Positions 6,054 through 7,313 of a stretch of DNA of 7,313 nucleotides are shown in pieces (the stretch's first letter is position 1; the number at the start of each line of letters is the position of its first letter). The position numbers were made by a program, and so were the translations under genes. Source of the DNA: Candidatus Omnitrophota bacterium. Lineage in GTDB: Bacteria > Omnitrophota > Gorgyraeia > Gygaellales > Profunditerraquicolaceae. Under the pieces are notes generated by a model that saw nothing but the letters and a program-made list of their open reading frames with translations, was not told the DNA's origin and ran no database searches. Where the stretch lies: assembly GCA_028715095.1 (NCBI GenBank), contig JAQUSM010000048.1:1-7313 (forward strand), given 5' to 3'.

Positions 6054-6082
6054 ATAATACATCGAAGTTCGTATTTTGTCAA
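6054..6082 (-). promoter_or_regulatory. Near-consensus promoter of the DUF134 redox operon
   Basis: On the minus strand a perfect TTGACA (6082-6077), the optimal 17-nt spacer, and TATTAT (6059-6054, one mismatch). Counting from -7 at 6054 puts +1 at 6047, exactly the A of the DUF134 ATG. Confidence 0.8.
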
Positions 6083-6108
6083 GTCCATTTATTGTTGTCA
6101 ATGTTGAC
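6077..6108. repeat. GTCAA/TTGAC repeat cluster, candidate operator
   Basis: TGTCAA occurs at 6077-6082 (the -35 box) and again at 6096-6101, 19 bp apart. The second is part of an inverted repeat GTCAA-TG-TTGAC (6097-6108). Its position on and just upstream of the -35 suits a regulator site, possibly for DUF134 itself, but this is inference. Confidence 0.4.
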
Positions 6109-6122
6109 TGCTAAAGCCAAAT

Positions 6123-6149
6123 AAAAAAACGCCACTTGTTAGTGGCGTT
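6123..6149 (-). terminator. Strong intrinsic terminator
   Basis: On the minus strand AACGCCACT (6149-6141), a 4-nt loop, AGTGGCGTT (6136-6128) and then a run of T through 6123: a perfect 9-bp stem with a U-tract. It ends transcription arriving from repeat copy 2 (and from the 6370..6912 gene) just before the DUF134 promoter. Confidence 0.9.
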
Positions 6150-6220
6150 ATAACCTTCTAAAGATAATGAGTTACAAAAGTACAGCAAAGAGGCAGGGAG
6201 AATTAAGCCCCATTGTCTCC
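6123..6220 (-). ncRNA. Candidate ~100-nt small RNA
   Basis: The promoter in repeat copy 2 predicts +1 near 6220, and the only end signal downstream is the strong terminator at 6123..6149, giving a free-standing transcript of about 98 nt. It contains a possible GGAGA/TCTCC hairpin near its 5' end and a 13-codon frame (ATG at 6213, stop at 6172) with poor ribosome-binding spacing. I recognise no known RNA family. It may instead be the decayed 5' end of a lost gene. Confidence 0.4.
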
Positions 6221-6265
6221 AATGTCATTATACTCAAGAAGTTACGTTTAAGCAACTTCATTTGG
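6185..6265. repeat. Dispersed promoter-containing repeat, copy 2
   Basis: Counterpart of 4801..4880. The similarity extends past the leader into the position of the PAS start codon, where this copy reads CTGCCTCTTTGC instead of ATGCCTATCCGC and the frame closes after 12 codons. This suggests a decayed duplicate of the PAS gene's 5' region, or a mobile promoter block. Confidence 0.8.
6227..6255 (-). promoter_or_regulatory. Promoter in repeat copy 2
   Basis: On the minus strand TTGCTT (6255-6250), a 17-nt spacer, and TATAAT (6232-6227). The architecture matches the PAS promoter, while much of the spacer has diverged. Confidence 0.6.
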
Positions 6266-6369
6266 TATACATAAATCGTACAGTTCTTTATGCTTGCTTA
6301 GGCTATCCGATCGATACTTCTCTATTCTACAATAGTGGCATTTTATCAAAAGTCAATCTACGGTTTCCT

Positions 6370-6912
6370 TTATTGATAATATTCCTGTGTTATACGGATG
6401 TCTTTTATTAAGTAATAGTTTTCTGGCATATTCGGATCGAATTGGCTGTATTTTGTGGTTCCAACGAGATGCTCTTCGATTTCTAATCTCGACCCTCTTA
6501 TTTCAACAATCGGGGAATTAAGAGATCTTTTGATTACTTTCTTAATCTTCTCGCGCGTTTGTTGCTCAGCGGTAAAAAGCATCAACATCTGAAGGCTTTC
6601 TTTCCCAGCAGAAGCTCCCGGAGAATTACAATGTACAAAATCACCGTAAGTAGCCTTCATGGCTTTTGCTTGTTCCATGGGAATCACAAAAAACCATCCG
6701 TCGCTTTTTTTGCCTTCAAACCCATTATTAACCAAAAAACCCTCTTTTGCTTCCGGCTTCATCTTCGCCTTAATGAACGTATCTGCGTAGCGTATAGTGA
6801 CATAATCACCGCTGATGTCGATTGACTTAGATATGGGACGCGCGTCTTTGATGGCCTTAAAACCAAAAATAATAAATATAACAATTACGATTATAACGCG
6901 TTTTTTACTCAT
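6370..6912 (-). CDS. Hypothetical membrane-anchored protein
   Basis: I do not recognise this protein. From the ATG at 6912 it has 180 residues; GGGAG lies about 10 nt upstream, whereas the longer frame would need a TTG at 6939. Residues 2-4 are basic (SKK) and about 5-18 form a hydrophobic segment (VIIVIVIFIIFGF), consistent with a single N-terminal anchor or uncleaved signal, leaving about 160 residues outside the cytoplasm. The soluble part is mixed alpha/beta in appearance: a beta-like opening (SIDISGDYVTIRYADTFIKAK), a FFVIPMEQAKAM stretch, a helical charged stretch (TAEQQTREKIKKVIKRSL), and a final beta-like part ending in ITQEYYQ. There is one cysteine and no catalytic motif that I can name. 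It is separated from the upstream serine tRNA by a long hairpin and has no clear promoter (a lone TATAAA at 6969-6964 lacks a good -35). No terminator directly follows it. Confidence 0.7.
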   Translation of the reverse strand: MSKKRVIIVIVIFIIFGFKAIKDARPISKSIDISGDYVTIRYADTFIKAKMKPEAKEGFLVNNGFEGKKSDGWFFVIPMEQAKAMKATYGDFVHCNSPGASAGKESLQMLMLFTAEQQTREKIKKVIKRSLNSPIVEIRGSRLEIEEHLVGTTKYSQFDPNMPENYYLIKDIRITQEYYQ

Positions 6913-7012
6913 CAAATAATCACTCCCAGAACTAAACAATCCCCTTCATCGCTTGCGTTATTATTTATAATCTCTAGCCGCACCCTATCTTTACCTTTCG
7001 AACTTTATCTTA

Positions 7013-7078
7013 AAAGAGCGCCGCCTCATTTTTTCGACGGAAGGAACCTTCCGTCGTCTATTAGAAGCAGCGCCCTTT
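7013..7078 (-). terminator. Long two-tier hairpin after the tRNA-Ser gene
   Basis: Outer arms 7078-7067 (AAAGGGCGCTGC) and 7024-7013 (GCGGCGCTCTTT) pair over 12 bp on the minus strand, with two G-U pairs that would be mismatches on the plus strand. An inner perfect 10-bp stem (CGACGGAAGG / CCTTCCGTCG, 7056-7047 and 7044-7035) is capped by 2 unpaired bases. The helix is followed by only one further U beyond the paired ones, so it is a weak intrinsic terminator at best. It could be a processing or structured-RNA element. Confidence 0.55.
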
Positions 7079-7084
7079 CCCTGC

Positions 7085-7172
7085 TGGCGGAGAGGCAGGG
7101 ATTCGAACCCTGGGAGCCTTGCGGCTCTCACGCTCTCCAGGCGTGCGCCTTAGACCACTCAGCCACCTCTCC
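7085..7172 (-). tRNA. tRNA-Ser (anticodon GGA)
   Basis: The acceptor stem GGAGAGG / CCTCTCC closes with discriminator G and an encoded CCA (7087-7085). The anticodon arm CACGC-CTGGAGA-GCGTG gives anticodon GGA, reading UCC and UCU. A long class II variable arm (GAGAGCC...GGCTCCC) and the T-loop GGTTCGAATCC are present. Confidence 0.95.
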
Positions 7173-7208
7173 AAATCTATATTTCAAAAAATCTGATAAA
7201 AATCACAC

Positions 7209-7299
7209 TGGCGGAGAGTGGAGGATTCGAACCTCCGGTCATCTTACGACGACAACGGTTTTCGAGACCGCCGCATTCAACCAGCTCTGCCAACTCTCC
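7209..7299 (-). tRNA. tRNA-Ser (anticodon CGA)
   Basis: The acceptor stem GGAGAGT / ACTCTCC closes with discriminator G and an encoded CCA (7211-7209). The anticodon loop CTCGAAA within the GCGGT/ACCGT stem gives anticodon CGA, reading UCG. A long variable arm and T-loop GGTTCGAATCC are present. It lies 36 bp upstream of the tRNA-Ser(GGA) gene, and the pair is probably co-transcribed. Confidence 0.95.
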
Positions 7300-7313
7300 C
7301 TTAGCTAGACATC

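Larger units (their letters stand above)
6048..6369. other. 322-bp gene-poor stretch
   Basis: Contains, in minus-strand order, an unexplained AT-rich part (6270-6369, with a small ATCCGATCGAT palindromic patch near 6305), repeat copy 2 with its promoter, a possible small RNA ending in a strong terminator, and the DUF134 promoter with repeated TTGAC motifs. No gene-length ORF with family resemblance was seen on either strand. Confidence 0.7.

Noticed and set aside
6048..6101. Longer DUF134 start at a TTG codon
   Set aside because: The extension contains the -35 and -10 boxes of the operon promoter and adds residues not typical of the family.
6913..6939. Longer start (TTG) for the membrane-anchored protein
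   Set aside because: The ATG at 6912 follows a GGGAG and gives a cleaner basic-plus-hydrophobic N-terminus.
1..7313. CRISPR array, insertion sequence or transposase
   Set aside because: No regularly spaced repeats, no transposase-like protein and no paired terminal inverted repeats were seen; the only dispersed repeat is the two-copy promoter block.

Overview
All recognisable genes in this 7.3 kb window lie on the minus strand, so the window reads biologically from right to left. The signal peptide plus outer-membrane barrel, the lipoprotein lipobox, and the anaerobe-type redox genes (a C_GCAxxG_C_C protein, a NifX/orange-protein-like protein and a DUF134 regulator) suggest a Gram-negative (diderm) anaerobe. 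Base composition is moderate and promoters are of the sigma-70 type. An uncultivated lineage such as Omnitrophota would fit, but that placement is a low-confidence guess.

Layout in transcription order: two tandem serine tRNAs (CGA, then GGA), both with encoded CCA, followed by a long two-tier RNA hairpin. Next comes an unrecognised membrane-anchored protein (6370..6912). A gene-poor stretch (6048..6369) follows, holding a promoter, a possible ~100-nt small RNA and a strong terminator. Then comes a compact redox/metal operon driven by a near-consensus promoter whose predicted +1 is the A of the first ATG: DUF134 regulator, C_GCAxxG_C_C protein and NifX-like protein.

Next is a two-gene unit (coiled-coil/PAS sensor and M15 peptidase lipoprotein) joined by a TAATG overlap. 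Its promoter sits in a ~80-bp sequence that recurs near 6.2 kb. A terminator-like hairpin and a nitronate-monooxygenase-family gene follow. Last is a NCS2 purine permease translationally linked to the 5' part of an alginate-export-family outer-membrane barrel that runs off the left edge.

The least explained signals are regulatory. (i) Both the nitronate monooxygenase and the permease have a good promoter followed by an intrinsic-terminator-like hairpin before the start codon, which suggests attenuation. (ii) The permease has no ordinary Shine-Dalgarno, but a hairpin could bring a distal AAGGA next to its ATG. (iii) A duplicated promoter block drives the PAS gene in one copy and a possible small RNA in the other. 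(iv) The redox operon appears to be leaderless. (v) An inner-membrane nucleobase permease is coupled to an outer-membrane barrel, which hints at a two-membrane uptake route. None of these has been tested here beyond reading the sequence.
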